NCBI RefSeq assembly: GCF_026230105.1
Contig: NC_079478.1
Location: forward strand, 1,317,653 to 1,381,652
Reading direction: 5' to 3'
Origin: Diorhabda sublineata
Taxonomy: Eukaryota > Arthropoda > Insecta > Coleoptera > Chrysomelidae
Length of the DNA stretch: 64,000 bases
Of the stretch, positions 8,632 through 20,221 are shown piece by piece. A program made the position numbers and the translations under genes. Under the pieces are notes generated by a model that saw only the letters and a program-made list of their open reading frames with translations, searched no databases and was not told the origin of the DNA. Within the stretch, counting starts at the first letter, position 1. Each line of letters starts with the position of its first letter.

Positions 8632-10281
8632 ATGCCTCATTCTTGTAATTTAATATCGAGAGATGAAGTTACAGAGAAGATAGAAGATGTTAAAAAGAAA
8701 TCCAAATTGACGAAATGGTGGTTGAAATTTCTATTGATATCGGAAGACCATCCCCTCGTTAGTACATATTTTAAAAGTAAAAAGGAAATTCACATGGAGA
8801 AATTACGACATATCAGATCGGGATATACGTACGTTATTCATCCTCTTAGCAAATTTCGATACATATATGAAATTTATTTATTAGTTTATTATATACTTGT
8901 GGTATATATAAATCCTCTAGATGTCGGCGTTACCTACGAAGAAATCAAACCCATACATTTGATGATATCTAGGATTGCCGACGTGTTAACCATGATCGAT
9001 ATCATAATCACTTTTTTCTCCGGTTTTATTGTATCTAAAACCAAAACTATCGAACTCAGACCGTTTAAAATTGCTAAAAGATACATTGTAGGACCGTTTT
9101 TCATTTTTGATTTAATGGGTTCGTCGAAAATTATCTTGTATGCAATAATAAAAAAGCGACCTTCGATATTAACTGGATTCATAAATATATGCTGTTTATG
9201 TAGATCAATCAGGATATGGACGCTCATGAAATCAATCAACAAATTGTTCATGTTTCTTCATGTCAAATCGAAGACAACGCTGTTTACTTTTTGCTCTGTT
9301 TTATTGGTTATTTTCACGATGCATTTCTTAGCGTGTTTTTTGGTGGGTATAGAAATAATGCGAAAATACAATTTCGTTGCATCAGATTCACGAAATAATT
9401 CTATAAATACTAACATATACGACGTTTATCCTGATTTTACGTTTAGAAGTTCCGCTTACATATTTGGAATTACCGTTCCGAAGGAATATCTAAATGAGAT
9501 GGATACAATTGAGGATTATTTGTTTGTCATTTTTACTTATGTCATAGGGAAAATTTTGATGATTTCAACCTGGCTTATAATCGCTTTAAGTATTCTATCG
9601 ACGAGATCGACAAATATCAAATTTCAAAAAGTCTTGAAAGAGGTTGAGGAATACATGATTCAAAAAAAGCTACCGCCAAATTTAAGGACGAATATCATCA
9701 GTTATTACAACTTTAAATATCAGGAAAGCTATTTTAAAGAGGACTTGATACAATTCATATTACCGGATAATTTGCGGAAAGACATAAATCTAGGAATCTG
9801 TAAATATTTGGTCAACAACGTTTCGATTTTTGGGCACTTAAAGTACGAAGAAGTTATCGAAATAGTTGAAGTGCTAATTCCAGAAATATTTCTACCGAAG
9901 GATTATATTATTCAATATGGAGAGATTGGAGAAAGTATGTATTTCATAGCTAGCGGCACTGTTGCTGTTTATACGTATTCTGGTAAGGAAATATGTCACT
10001 TAGAAGATGGCGCTTATTTCGGAGAAATTTCTCTGGTAATGAAAGATCAGAAGCGAATCGCCAATATACATGCCATTGAAACTTCCCATATTTATAAACT
10101 GAGGAAAACGGATTTTCAGAAGATTTTTTCCAAACATCAAAAAATTTTTAAGAAGATTACACGCGGCGCTGAAAAACGTTTAAAGCACATCACGCGCGTT
10201 GAAGAACTTCACAGAAAAACTCTCTTCGAAAAGTCACGCATCGAATCGTTAACTTCCGCATCATCTCAATCAACATTTTAA
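8632..10281 (+). CDS. HCN/CNG-type channel-like protein, copy 3 (single exon)
   Basis: A 549-codon intact frame, closest to copy 2. The N-terminal 31 residues are identical to it. Six membrane segments fall in the same positions: S1 about 77-97, S2 112-134, S3 145-170, S4 about 183-205 with R191 and R194, S5 216-242, S6 295-324. The pore loop reads FGITVP (278-283) with no GYG. The cyclic-nucleotide-binding domain carries FGEIS (463-467) and R475, followed by Ile in the Thr position. The 3' end adds a short Ser/Thr-rich tail (TSASSQSTF) missing from the other copies. AATAAA at 10342-10347 is a plausible polyadenylation signal. Membrane segments differ from copy 2 much more than the 5' end or the C-linker/CNBD junction do, suggesting gene conversion patches or diversification of the channel core. 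It may be an electrically silent, modulatory or unusually selective subunit; the sequence does not decide. Confidence 0.87.
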   Translation: MPHSCNLISRDEVTEKIEDVKKKSKLTKWWLKFLLISEDHPLVSTYFKSKKEIHMEKLRHIRSGYTYVIHPLSKFRYIYEIYLLVYYILVVYINPLDVGVTYEEIKPIHLMISRIADVLTMIDIIITFFSGFIVSKTKTIELRPFKIAKRYIVGPFFIFDLMGSSKIILYAIIKKRPSILTGFINICCLCRSIRIWTLMKSINKLFMFLHVKSKTTLFTFCSVLLVIFTMHFLACFLVGIEIMRKYNFVASDSRNNSINTNIYDVYPDFTFRSSAYIFGITVPKEYLNEMDTIEDYLFVIFTYVIGKILMISTWLIIALSILSTRSTNIKFQKVLKEVEEYMIQKKLPPNLRTNIISYYNFKYQESYFKEDLIQFILPDNLRKDINLGICKYLVNNVSIFGHLKYEEVIEIVEVLIPEIFLPKDYIIQYGEIGESMYFIASGTVAVYTYSGKEICHLEDGAYFGEISLVMKDQKRIANIHAIETSHIYKLRKTDFQKIFSKHQKIFKKITRGAEKRLKHITRVEELHRKTLFEKSRIESLTSASSQSTF

Positions 10282-10341
10282 TTTTCTTTTTAATTATTTC
10301 ATTGTATTCAATAGTTAGAATTTTTGTTAATACTTTCAATT

Positions 10342-10347
10342 AATAAA
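10342..10347 (+). promoter_or_regulatory. poly(A) signal, channel copy 3
   Basis: Canonical AATAAA 61 bases after the stop codon of channel copy 3. Confidence 0.55.
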
Positions 10348-10380
10348 CTATTCTCCAAACATAAATTTTTAATTTATTTA

Positions 10381-10660
10381 CAAGCGTATAATCCATACAG
10401 AAGAACAGAAAAGATGTAACAGCATTCTGGTCCGGAGTTCCAGACAGAGGTTGCGGTTTGCCAGAAATGTCCTCATGTTGTTCAAAGATTTCCGCGCTTG
10501 CTCAATTCTTGATCTGATTTCGAGTTTCGGGTCACATTGCTGGTTGACGAGCGTTCAATGATCTCTCCGTGGATTCTTAGGGTGGCATTACAAAAATCTA
10601 GAGCTAATGATCCAATTTTGATATTTTGTAAGCACTTTGTAAGCATAACACACAAGTTTT
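10381..10660 (-). pseudogene. LINE reverse transcriptase relic (RTE-like C-terminal part)
   Basis: Read on the minus strand, it gives CDPKLEIRSRIEQARKSL followed by NNMRTFLANRNLCLELRTRM. This is the region after the catalytic domain in RTE/jockey-type endonuclease-reverse transcriptases. Upstream, RIHGEIIER is in another frame, so a small deletion has removed the linking residues. The frame also breaks after RMLLHLF. Nonfunctional. Confidence 0.75.
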
Positions 10661-10949
10661 TGTGCGCTTTCTTCATAGAAGGCTGTAAGCTGTGTTTTCA
10701 ACATGTTCTTTCAATTAGTCATCATCCTTAGAATGTAGAGTACCATTGAATAATTTCAGATGTAAGATGAAAATCGCTAGGAATAAGTTTTGGGCTGTAG
10801 GGAGCATTATGAGGCAGGTATTATCGGCTTTTGTAGATCAGTAATCATATGCATCGATTATTTGGTCTCGTGGTAATTAGGTCTGGATAATTGCAATGGG
10901 ATACCACAATGAAACTGATTGCAAAAACTTGATTACAATACTAGAAGAC

Positions 10950-11095
10950 GTAAGGAATCAGTTCAGGAAGATCCTGTATAGATGCAGTATTTTTTTATGA
11001 CAACTGATTGGATAATATAACAAATCAGTATTCCTATGCTTCATTGACCTCACAAAAACGTTTGCCCGTATTAAACTTATCGCATAATAGAAAAA
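10950..11095 (+). pseudogene. LINE reverse transcriptase relic (palm start)
   Basis: SGRSCIDAVFF and, after a frameshift and two stops, SVFLCFIDLTKTFARIKLI. The latter matches the usual FIDxxKAFDRV block containing the first catalytic Asp. It is opposite in strand to the relic at 10381-10660, so it is probably a separate insertion. Confidence 0.7.
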
Positions 11096-11099
11096 TATC

Positions 11100-12520
11100 T
11101 ACCTATTATTGAAAAAAAAAAGAATAAAAAAATTCAAGGTTAGATTATACTTTAAAACTTAGGTATTACTCTGTGATTATCATTTCTGGATTGAGGAATT
11201 AGTCTAAAATTTCTAATAGAAAGCGCGATTCGACTTTAGTAAAACGTCTTCTTCGAATTTACCGTTCCAGTATCAAATTCTTGTACAACTTTTAACAAAA
11301 TTAATCTTCAACATGGTTATTGCAACACTCTATAACCGACAAAAAATGTTTTTTTTTTTTAATAATTACTTGTTACGTTAAACGCAAACATGTTAAAGGT
11401 ATATAATGCGTGACAGATGTATGGTAGGTATTGTTGGAAGTAGTCTCAAATGATCCGAGTAGTTGTTATCCTTTTAAATTTTGAACGGCCTCAGGCGGAG
11501 ACTTTAAAGACGTACAAAATCGTCGCGAATTCCGTGAGAAATATTAAAAGATCATTCACCTGTTGTGTGGATCTCGTGGGAATAGGTGCTTAGTTTTCGG
11601 TATCACAACCACCTGCACCGGACCATTTAACGATACAAAATCATAAAAAAGTATCGATTCGGTTTAAATCAGCCGGAGAATTTTCTTTTATAATCTATAA
11701 AAGTCAAAATATTTGAAAAATATAAAATTAATTTTAAAAAACGAGTACAATATGATTATAAGAATAAGAGGATGAATTAATTGAAACAGCTGGTACGTGC
11801 GTTATTATTAAATTTTCCCTCGCAAAGACAAATTTTAAAAACAATTATAAATCTAAGCAAGCAATCTAAGAAAATCTGAGGAAGCATGGTTAGCGAACAC
11901 AACTACTTTGTAGGTACCAACTGGCGGGTGAATTTACAAAAACTGCCTACCAAAGTTCCGGATCCTGAAATAACACCTGTAAACTCTTTCCGGTGATTCA
12001 CAGGTGGATCCTCGCGTCTTGAGAACAATTCTTTAACGATATTAATTGTTGGTATGCAAGAATATGGAAACAGGTACACGAATAAATAAATGGAAAAACT
12101 AATATTTAAAATTCATTCCTTCAGTTTGCTCATTTGTTTAATTTTTTGTGTACAAAACATTAAGATTTACTTTATAACTTTCTCTTGGAAATTATGGAAT
12201 CGTTGATGATACTCATAGTGAACACACTGTTTATATACTACCACTAGGACACCAACGCTCGCAATTACACTGACTGACGCGCGTTATAATCTTCAGAGAC
12301 TGAAGATAAACTGGATTACTTTAGTCTATGAAGTTGGTGTAGTGGTGATCTAAATAGTCTAATGAAAATAACCCCTCTTTGTCTACTTGAAGATCTGGTC
12401 TTGGATTCTGGCGTAGTCATCCTTGGTATAGATCACGACATTGCTAAACAACATACTGCGAAAGTTACGCTAAATAAGAACGAAGATCTTGGTGCTCTCG
12501 AACTCCCACCATATCGAACC
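11100..12520. other. AT-rich intergenic DNA with one dispersed repeat
   Basis: No genes seen. About 11520-11630 resembles 29712-29830 (shared TCGCGAATTC-like and ACCACCTGCA segments), suggesting an old dispersed repeat. Confidence 0.35.
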
Positions 12521-12526
12521 TTATAT

Positions 12527-12646
12527 CGTCAGGACGTCAGATCGTCAGGTCGTCAGATCGTCAGGACGTCAGATCGTCAGGACGTTAGATCGTCAGGTCG
12601 TCAGATCGTCAGGACGTCAGATCGTCAGGACGTCAGATCATCAGAT
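12527..12646. repeat. 8-bp microsatellite, 15 units of CGTCAGRN type
   Basis: Fifteen consecutive 8-bp units, mostly CGTCAGAT alternating with CGTCAGGA or CGTCAGGT. Because of this regularity a 101-codon frame (12362-12667) runs through it as an Arg/Ser/Asp-rich repeat. That frame is not accepted as a gene. Confidence 0.9.
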
Positions 12647-12689
12647 ATCGTCATAATGAATATGTGAGATTTAGTATGTCAAAACTACT

Positions 12690-13345
12690 TATACGAGGAT
12701 GGCTACTTAAGTTTTGAGATACAAAAATGAAAACAAATATTTATAATTGTATATGCTTTTCCATTCCGTTTGAGATAACTTCAAAACATGTGATTTGAAC
12801 GCATGAACATCTTCATCAGATATAGAAAAACAGTTTCCTTTCAATTAATTTTTGATCTATGGAATAAGAGCAAATCATTGGGTGCCATACAATGATTATA
12901 CATCAATTCGATGTTTTGACCGTTCAAAAACATTTTTGTTTGAACTGGTGTCTTCTACGATTGGTTTTCTGCTTTTTCTGAACGGTTCTTGCGAACAAAT
13001 GCTGGGGTACTATCAAGAATTAACCGTTCTATGTACTCTAATAGAACAGACGACAATTTATTTCTTCGTGCTTGGTACGCCAACAGCTTTCGTTGGATTT
13101 ATATTATCTTGAAAGACCAATACACTTGATTGTACCAAATCTTCGTAACAGCCAAATGTTTCTGCAATATTGAATGCGATTGGAACTAATACCCAATTAT
13201 ACCTCAATCTCACGGTAAGTCACAGGATGATTTTGGGATTTCAGTTTATGGGTAGTACCGATGTTTTCTGGCACAACAGCCGATTTTGGACCATCTTCAG
13301 TGCGACCACGATTGAGAACTCAAGTAGCACTCGTGTAACAATACG
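12690..13345 (-). pseudogene. mariner transposase relic
   Basis: On the minus strand, in changing frames: RGRTEDGPKSAVVPENIG and VTYREIEV, then LIL..TPAFVRKNRSEKAEN (HDNAPAHTS-type region), then NGQNIELM followed by MAPNDLLLFP. The last piece corresponds to the PYSPDLAPNDFFLFP signature. It ends DEDVHAFKSHVLKL. Many stops. Apparently the same subfamily as the relic at 35440-36050. Confidence 0.75.
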
Positions 13346-13379
13346 TTCTGAGTACGTTAATCATTAAAAATGTCAAACA

Positions 13380-15480
13380 CCATAATGGCAAAACTTAATT
13401 AGCAAACCTTGTATTGATTCAAGCAAGAATTAATTTGTTTATGGTTAATTTAGGGTTATCCTTAAGGTTGAACGGTTTTGATGATAAGACCCCAGATATT
13501 TGTATGTGTCTTCAGCTCTCGAAGGTTTTGTACTCAAACGTGTTTTCCTAGATTCTGAACTTTCCTTTTTTTCAATATAATTATTACTATTTAATTAAAT
13601 GAAACAACATTATTAATTTTTTGGGATATTCATAAAAGGGTTTTTACACAGTTTTTTCTTTTCGAAAATAAAAATTCTATTTTAATTAATCGAACTAATT
13701 GATAAATTACTTATAATTATAAACTTCTTCGCACACATTTGAAGAATTTATAGTTTAGAAATATTCATTTTGGGAGGTATAAATAACTGAAATCTGCTCC
13801 AAAAAATTAGTTTTTTTCAAATATCTTATAAGATATTCAAAAATTTCAAAAAAGAGATGGAAAAGTTTAATCATTAGTTCATCGTATTAAAAGTATTTTG
13901 CATGGTAATTTGTATTATTGTTTATATAAAACGGCGTACGTCAATTTCGAAAAATCTTTTGGTATTGTTAGGACAGAGAAATAAAATGTAACACAACTTT
14001 TTAAATGCAATATCTAGAAATGTAAAATTACAACCGTTTCTTCAAACTCTGCTATTTAATTTTTTTACAATCTATCTTAAAATATTTTTACAATGTCCGG
14101 TTATAAATCATAATAAATTCGTGCAGAAACCCAAAACGTTAGCCATATGTCAACGATGTACCAAAACACGAAAAGAATAGAATTCTTGTTAATTTGCCAA
14201 GAAGGAAATGGTTGATCTTTTCCTTGGGAAGTCCTCATCAGATGTGACATATGTTTACTAAAAGAGTGTTGCTGTGCAGTGTGGTCCTGTATATTTATAA
14301 ATTATTTTATGATCCACATTTCGGAAATTTCTGTGTTACACATGTTAACAACTCTACATAGAAACATTGGTCCGATATTTTATTGCATCGTACTCTTTAA
14401 ACAGATGGTTGAAACATGATTTTTATAACTGGGCTTAACTGCAGACGTCCCATTATCAATGAAATTTGCCGGCAAAATAAAAATGGAAATCTGTGCCGAT
14501 ATTCAAAACTTTCTTTCATACAGAATGTTTCAAGAAATGTAACCAAACACGTTCATTATAGAACCCGAGTTTATAGAACTATATATTAATGACATTGATA
14601 ATAATATTTTTGATTCGAGGAAATGATGTCTTATTATTTATAAATATTTCTGTCACAATTTTCTATCTTACAATAAGGAAAAATATCCCAGAGTCCCAAT
14701 ATTATCATAAAATCATTATTGTATATTGTAAATTGTATAAAATTGTATAAAATGATTATTAAAGATTGCAAAATAAACTAGTGAGGTCAAATGATGCGTC
14801 TTGGATTTATTGAGGCCCAAATTGTATGTTGGTTGTTGTGTCCTGTTTATTTTTGTGTTCTTGAAGCGTTTTTAGATTATGATTTTTCTTCTGACATTCT
14901 GACATTCATGATGACTTCATATTCTGCAAGATTTTACATTGGCTGAGGTCAAAAGAGTAAAAACACTAAAAGGATGTTTGCAACAATACAAAAATTTCAT
15001 TTTCCACATCTCTCTGAACTCTATCCGGTTTCCTTCTAATAGAGTTTCCACACTAAGGTACAATACAATATCTATAAAACGATTTTTTAAGTTTTACCAT
15101 GACTTTTATCGATATTATAGCCTATAAAATAACTGGACATTTGAAGTAACAAATACTTTAAATATTATTTTAGAACTTAGAAGAATTATATCGTGAACAA
15201 GCTCCTGAACAAACCTAAACTACTCGTAAGCAGAAAAAGTCAAACCATGGTTACTTAGAAGGTTCAATTTTGGATGAAAATGAGTCCTGCGTTTTCTTAT
15301 ATTTCACCATGAACACAACAGTGTGTTTTTTGAAATAAATCGACACGGAAGAAGACAAAGCTGAGCACATACATGGAGAGAATATTTAGACCACAGAACT
15401 ATTCACAGCTTTGGAAATTACAAGTTAAAGAAAAACATGGTTATAATTGGAAAACAATTGAAGATTAAAGGTAATAAAAA
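13380..15480. other. AT-rich intergenic DNA
   Basis: No supportable gene or clear repeat. Open frames are short and unlike known families. Confidence 0.35.
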
Positions 15481-15489
15481 AAAGATGGA

Positions 15490-15765
15490 TTTCCATGGAG
15501 TGGAAATCGAAAGAACAACCCGTGCTAAAAAAGCACCAAAAAAGTTATAGCTACAATTTTGGGACTGAGAATCAAACACAATCGTAAACGCCGTTTATTA
15601 CTTTGATTTACCAAAGCACTTAAGTCAAAAAATGCGCTTAAACATCGGCCGACGTATGTCAATGACTCCATGACAATGCTCCAATCCACAAGTGGCTTCA
15701 CAGGAATTGAATACCTACTTTATAACCCAGATCTAGCTCCGTTCGACTATTTGTAAAATATTTAA
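15490..15765 (+). pseudogene. Tc1/mariner transposase relic
   Basis: MEWKSKEQPVLKKHQK leads on to HDNAPIHK (15669-15692, with the second catalytic Asp in HDN) and YNPDLAPFDYL (15721-15753). Frameshifts and stops occur between blocks. The N-terminal half is not recognisable. Confidence 0.65.
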
Positions 15766-15870
15766 CAACGACGATGAAATTAAGTAGACGATGTACGATA
15801 ATTTTAAATTTAGAGTTGCATCATTGACTCAATTTACTCCCTAATCGCATAGAAAAGAGACTTAATTATA

Positions 15871-16175
15871 TACAGGGTGTTTGAACAAAAGGTGATTCCT
15901 TCTCTAGGATAAACTGAAAAAAATACATATTTTAAACGATTTTGAAACAACTATTGAAAACATTGTATTGAAATTTTGTGAGAATATGTTTTGGAAGTTG
16001 ATACATCTAATTAATTAGTTTTTATGTCCGACTCTCGTAGAAGGCGCTAGTTACACGTTTCGTACCAAGTAGTATTAAACTTTTTCAATATTAGATTTAT
16101 TAATTATCAGTCTTGATAAAACTCGACACCGTGTACCGTTTTCGGAATATTTTATTTTGAAAATTATAAAGTAAT
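15871..16175 (+). mobile_element. MITE-like repeat, partial copy
   Basis: Begins TACAGGGTGTTTGAACAAAA. Its left end resembles 59639 onward in the same orientation. The body (about 15950-16175) is the reverse complement of about 59855-60120, including the block around GTAGAAGGCGCTAGTTACAC. One end of the family appears to be missing here. Confidence 0.65.
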
Positions 16176-16179
16176 ATGA

Positions 16180-16915
16180 CGCTTCAGGAATGTTTTAAAA
16201 CTTTTAAAAAATTTCAAGAATATTTATGATAAGTGGTTATATTTGCGAGAAAATCGAAGCAGATGCTTTTGTACAGAGAGAGACATATTGCATATCGGAA
16301 ATGTTTTTTCAACAACTTATTTTATTCAAACATAATCGAAGGAAAGGTGCAAAGAACAGTTGTGCCTTAAAGAAATTCGTTAAAAAAATAAAAGCGAGCA
16401 GATGGATTGAGTGTTTATCCCCTTTCAAAATTTCCCTTAGGGTCCACCCTTGGTGAAAACTGGGCATGTGACTTTATCCATTGCGTATATATATATGTAT
16501 GCACATGTCATACCAACATATGTACTAACCGCGGTTAAACAGGGTGTTTTCGACAGATGATCAGATCATCTGTATTGCCGAATTTATGGGTCCCTTAAGT
16601 GACGGAAGGGCTGACTATATGCCTGCTTGTCATTAGAGCTAGTGTGTCTAAATTAGTAACATTTAAGTGGCGAATTCGAGAGATAATTAACTTTACGGAA
16701 GATGCGTCACTCCGTATGTTACATTTTTGACGTCGTGCACTATTGAAATTAATTCGGTCACGTGCTGTTATCTCTAGAGAATTTGTATAATGATCAAATA
16801 AACAACAATATTTTAATACCCTAATATATTTTACGAATTGTCAAACGAGAAATTCTTTAATATTTTCAGCATATTTTTCTTCCAATACGTCAGTCAAGAA
16901 AATCTCGTTGACGTT
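16180..16915. other. intergenic DNA
   Basis: Contains a 21-base palindrome at 16553-16573 directly after an AACAGGGTG element-end motif. No gene seen. Confidence 0.35.
16553..16573. repeat. perfect short palindrome
   Basis: Arms ACAGATGATC and GATCATCTGT separated by one A. It follows the motif AACAGGGTGTTTTCG, so it may lie in a transposon terminus. Confidence 0.7.
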
Positions 16916-16918
16916 CAA

Positions 16919-17220
16919 GCAAAAAGTTGTATGTTAAAAATTATAATTTCATCGCAAAATTAGCAAATGCCTTATTTGCAGACATAATTAGTTATCTGAG
17001 ATAAGACATTTTGCTCCGGAATATGGAAGAATCTGATAATCTACGTCAAAATGACGGCCGTGTGGTAAACAATCGTATTTTTCGTAGATGTTTTATGTTA
17101 TTTGCAGTTTTTTAGTCTATTAATTCAGACGATACTTTGTATTTTATGGAAATTAATTTCCACTTTTAAGCTTTGCAAGTTTGGAAAGTGATTACGAAAT
17201 AGCAGCTGGAAGGTACAAGG
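16919..17220. repeat. 302-bp tandem duplication, unit 1
   Basis: Starts GCAAAAAGTTGTATG and ends AGGTACAAGG. It is highly similar to 17221-17510, apart from a few indels around the ATTTTTCGTAGATG region. Confidence 0.9.
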
Positions 17221-17510
17221 GCAAAAAGTTGTATGTTAAAAATTATAATTTCATCACAAAGTTATTAAATGCCTTATTTGCAGACATAATTAGTTATCTG
17301 AGGTAAGACATTTTGCTCCGGAATATAGAAGAATCTGATAATCTACGTCAAAATGACGGCCGTGTGGTAAACAATCGTAGATGTTTTATGGTATTAAAAG
17401 AGTATTTTAGTCTAGAAAATACTTTGTATTTTATGAAAATTAATTTCCACTGTTAAGTTTTGCAAGATTGCAAAGCTTAACAGTGCTGGAAGCAGCTGGA
17501 AGATACAAGG
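17221..17510. repeat. 302-bp tandem duplication, unit 2
   Basis: Second copy of the unit at 16919-17220, slightly shorter. The last bases of both copies (GCAGCTGGAAG..TACAAGG) form the start of the frame at 17468-17770. Confidence 0.9.
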
Positions 17511-17770
17511 ACCAACTTAAAACTCAAAGTGGAGTCAACTACGTTTCCGGGAGGAAATTCTACATTTCTTTAAGTAGCAACTCTGAGAAACAATTGCGCA
17601 ATAAATATGAGAACAATAAACTTAAGGTAAAAGCATTTGACTATCCCACGGCGGCCATTTTTACATGGACGTCAACTGATTTTGACAATTGGTTAGATTG
17701 TAGGTTATATAACCTCCTTAAAATGAAACATTTTGCGTCTTCTGTATGGTATGAGAAAGAAAACAATTGA
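17468..17770 (+). CDS. small hypothetical frame (100 codons), doubtful
   Basis: An open frame less AT-rich than its surroundings, beginning at the right edge of the 302-bp tandem duplication. The encoded peptide has AAGRYKDQLK near its start, is hydrophilic with no membrane segment, and belongs to no family I recognise. It may be an exon fragment of a lost gene or a chance frame. Nothing supports expression. Confidence 0.2.
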   Translation: MQSLTVLEAAGRYKDQLKTQSGVNYVSGRKFYISLSSNSEKQLRNKYENNKLKVKAFDYPTAAIFTWTSTDFDNWLDCRLYNLLKMKHFASSVWYEKENN

Positions 17771-20200
17771 ATTTATGAAAAGCAATTGACAAATCTAACG
17801 AATTGTCAAAATTAGCTGTAAAAATGTAAAAATAGCCGCCGTAGGATAATCAAAAGTTCCTTAAGTTTATGTGTGGTTAGGTGTTGCATTGGAATACAAA
17901 AATGTTGTTGACTCGAGTTTTCCTAGTTTGTTAATTTATTTGATCGATTTTAGACCTTATTATTTATTTTATTGCGAAATTTCTTCTTAAAGACTTGATA
18001 CTAAAAGAAGTGCAAAATTTCTTCCCGGAAGCATGACTTCTCCGGGTTTATTTCACTATGCTGTGTTCAAATTCAAGTATATTGGAAACGTGAAAAATCA
18101 GTAGGATTCTAAATCTTTACATCTAATGAGAAGAGGTCGAGTTTGTCCTAGTACATTTCATCTGCCACTGGTTTTATCACTTTGTAATCTACTCAAGTTT
18201 GATAAACTTGAGAATACAACAATAGTAATTGATATTAAAGAGAAACCCGGAATTTAAGCTCGAAATTAGTACAAGTGTTCTAAATTTTGTAAATTGCATG
18301 ATATTTTACTCACAAACTAATTAAAGAATTGCAAAATACTCCAAAAACCAAGAAAAAGTAACAGATAAATAGGAGGTAGATGTAGATCAGTTTTTTCTAT
18401 TGGTCAGAGCTGTACATTTTGTCAGAAACTCGGGACAGTGAAAACAAAACATAAGACGAAATAAAAAAAATTGAATCTTGAAAATATGACATTTTGCACG
18501 ATAAAAATCTAATGACAGTCTGGCTGTCCTATCCGGCCGATTTCCTTCATTTTGTTTGACTGCACGGTATTTATGCATAGATTTGTCATCAAGCATTCAA
18601 AGTCACTCAACTTTGACCTCTTTATGTTACATTCAAACATGAACCTTTTCCGGTTTACATCCGATGTTTTTATAGATTTCTTCTTTGATATCTCGAGGTC
18701 TAATTGAGGTAAGTTGTTCATTTTGGTCTAAGAACACAAAATGAGTGAATTGGTTGAGTTTGCGGAGAATTAACCGCAGACATTCAACATGATGGTTGAT
18801 TCTTTGACTTTGCTCCGATACTGTAGCTTTTCCTCTATATTATTTATCACCATCCACCATGACACCCTTTTTTATTTGCTCAGAGGTTTCTTAGGTGATC
18901 ATTTGATGTACAATAAGAATCAGTAAGTGAATTTTCAGTAATTCAAAGTCTGAATTGTACTTACCACAGTGAGTTTATCTCAAATCATAAAATAATAGAT
19001 AAAAAGTATATTACCAAAAAGGAAGACGTAAAATAACAGTAAACTGATGTTCTTTTAAGATTAGTCAACGGTTGTCCACTTTACAATATCTTTGAGGAAA
19101 CACTTGGCAATAATAAACGGAGTTGTTTGTATATTACGAATCGAATTCAATTTTCGGTTTCTGGGAATTTGTTTATATTGTTAAACACATGCGGTACAAC
19201 TGAAAGTCAGTTTTGGGGCAATAAAATATTTGTAAAAGAAGGAACTCGTTTCATTGAATTCAGTAATCCAAAATAATAGAAAGAAATGTGCTTACAGATG
19301 TTTTCCTAAAGCAATATTGTCAGTGAATCATAAAAATAGTATAACATACCGAATTTATCGCTTTTGAAAACACAGTGTGTTCATAAAGAAATGCGTAAGA
19401 CTCGATTCTTATTGTGAGAATTTGAACATGAAAAGAATCGGCGTATTTCCAATAACTAACACTGATTTTATTGAATATTTGTTGTAGTACAACCTCAAGT
19501 CAATTTTTTTTTAAATATGTAAAAGGATGTTGCCCAAATCAATTTTTTGGGATGATTTCTATTGCAAAGTATCTTACTGATATCTTAATTTAATCAACTA
19601 TGAATTTTAAGCAGCTCAGGCGCCAATTTTATCTAATTCAAACAACAAGGAGCTAAGAAGAGCTCAAATATCAGAGAAAAATATAAAAAACTATCATATG
19701 ACTTCTTGTTTCTAAGTTATAAGCCTTTGAAGGTACGAAAACAGAACTTATTGTATATTATTCAGAAAAACGTGGTGGCTATGCAAATCGACCTCCCTGA
19801 CTAATTCAACTATTAGGGTAAATGTTATGTAGATGATTTCCTATTTCATTTGAGAAGGGCATGAACCACATGTCTCTGAGAATGTCATATAACATGGATA
19901 GGAAATAATTTTGGAGAAATTCCAAGTATCTCTCCTCCAAGTTCAAAAAAATATCCTCCGTAGACTGTGGAAATGTGTAGAAGTGCATTTTTTGTTTTTA
20001 TTTGGTTAACCAACTAAATTTTTACATTTAAATTTTTTCCTTATGTAACTAATACGATTTTTGACAGTATGAAGTTCAATAACTACAATTTATAATATAT
20101 TTTTTAAGAATATCACTTTATGTATGTATGTACAACGATCTAAAAGTCAATATATCTCTTAAACCATAAATTTTATCGAGTTGAATAGAACAGATTTTGT
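17771..20200. other. AT-rich intergenic DNA
   Basis: No supportable genes. Minus-strand frames at 18387-18721 and 19806-19988 are not recognised. Confidence 0.35.
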
Positions 20201-20221
20201 TAAAAAAGTCAATTTGGAAAT

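Noticed and set aside
12362..12667. 101-codon frame
   Set aside because: Half of it is the 8-bp microsatellite translated.
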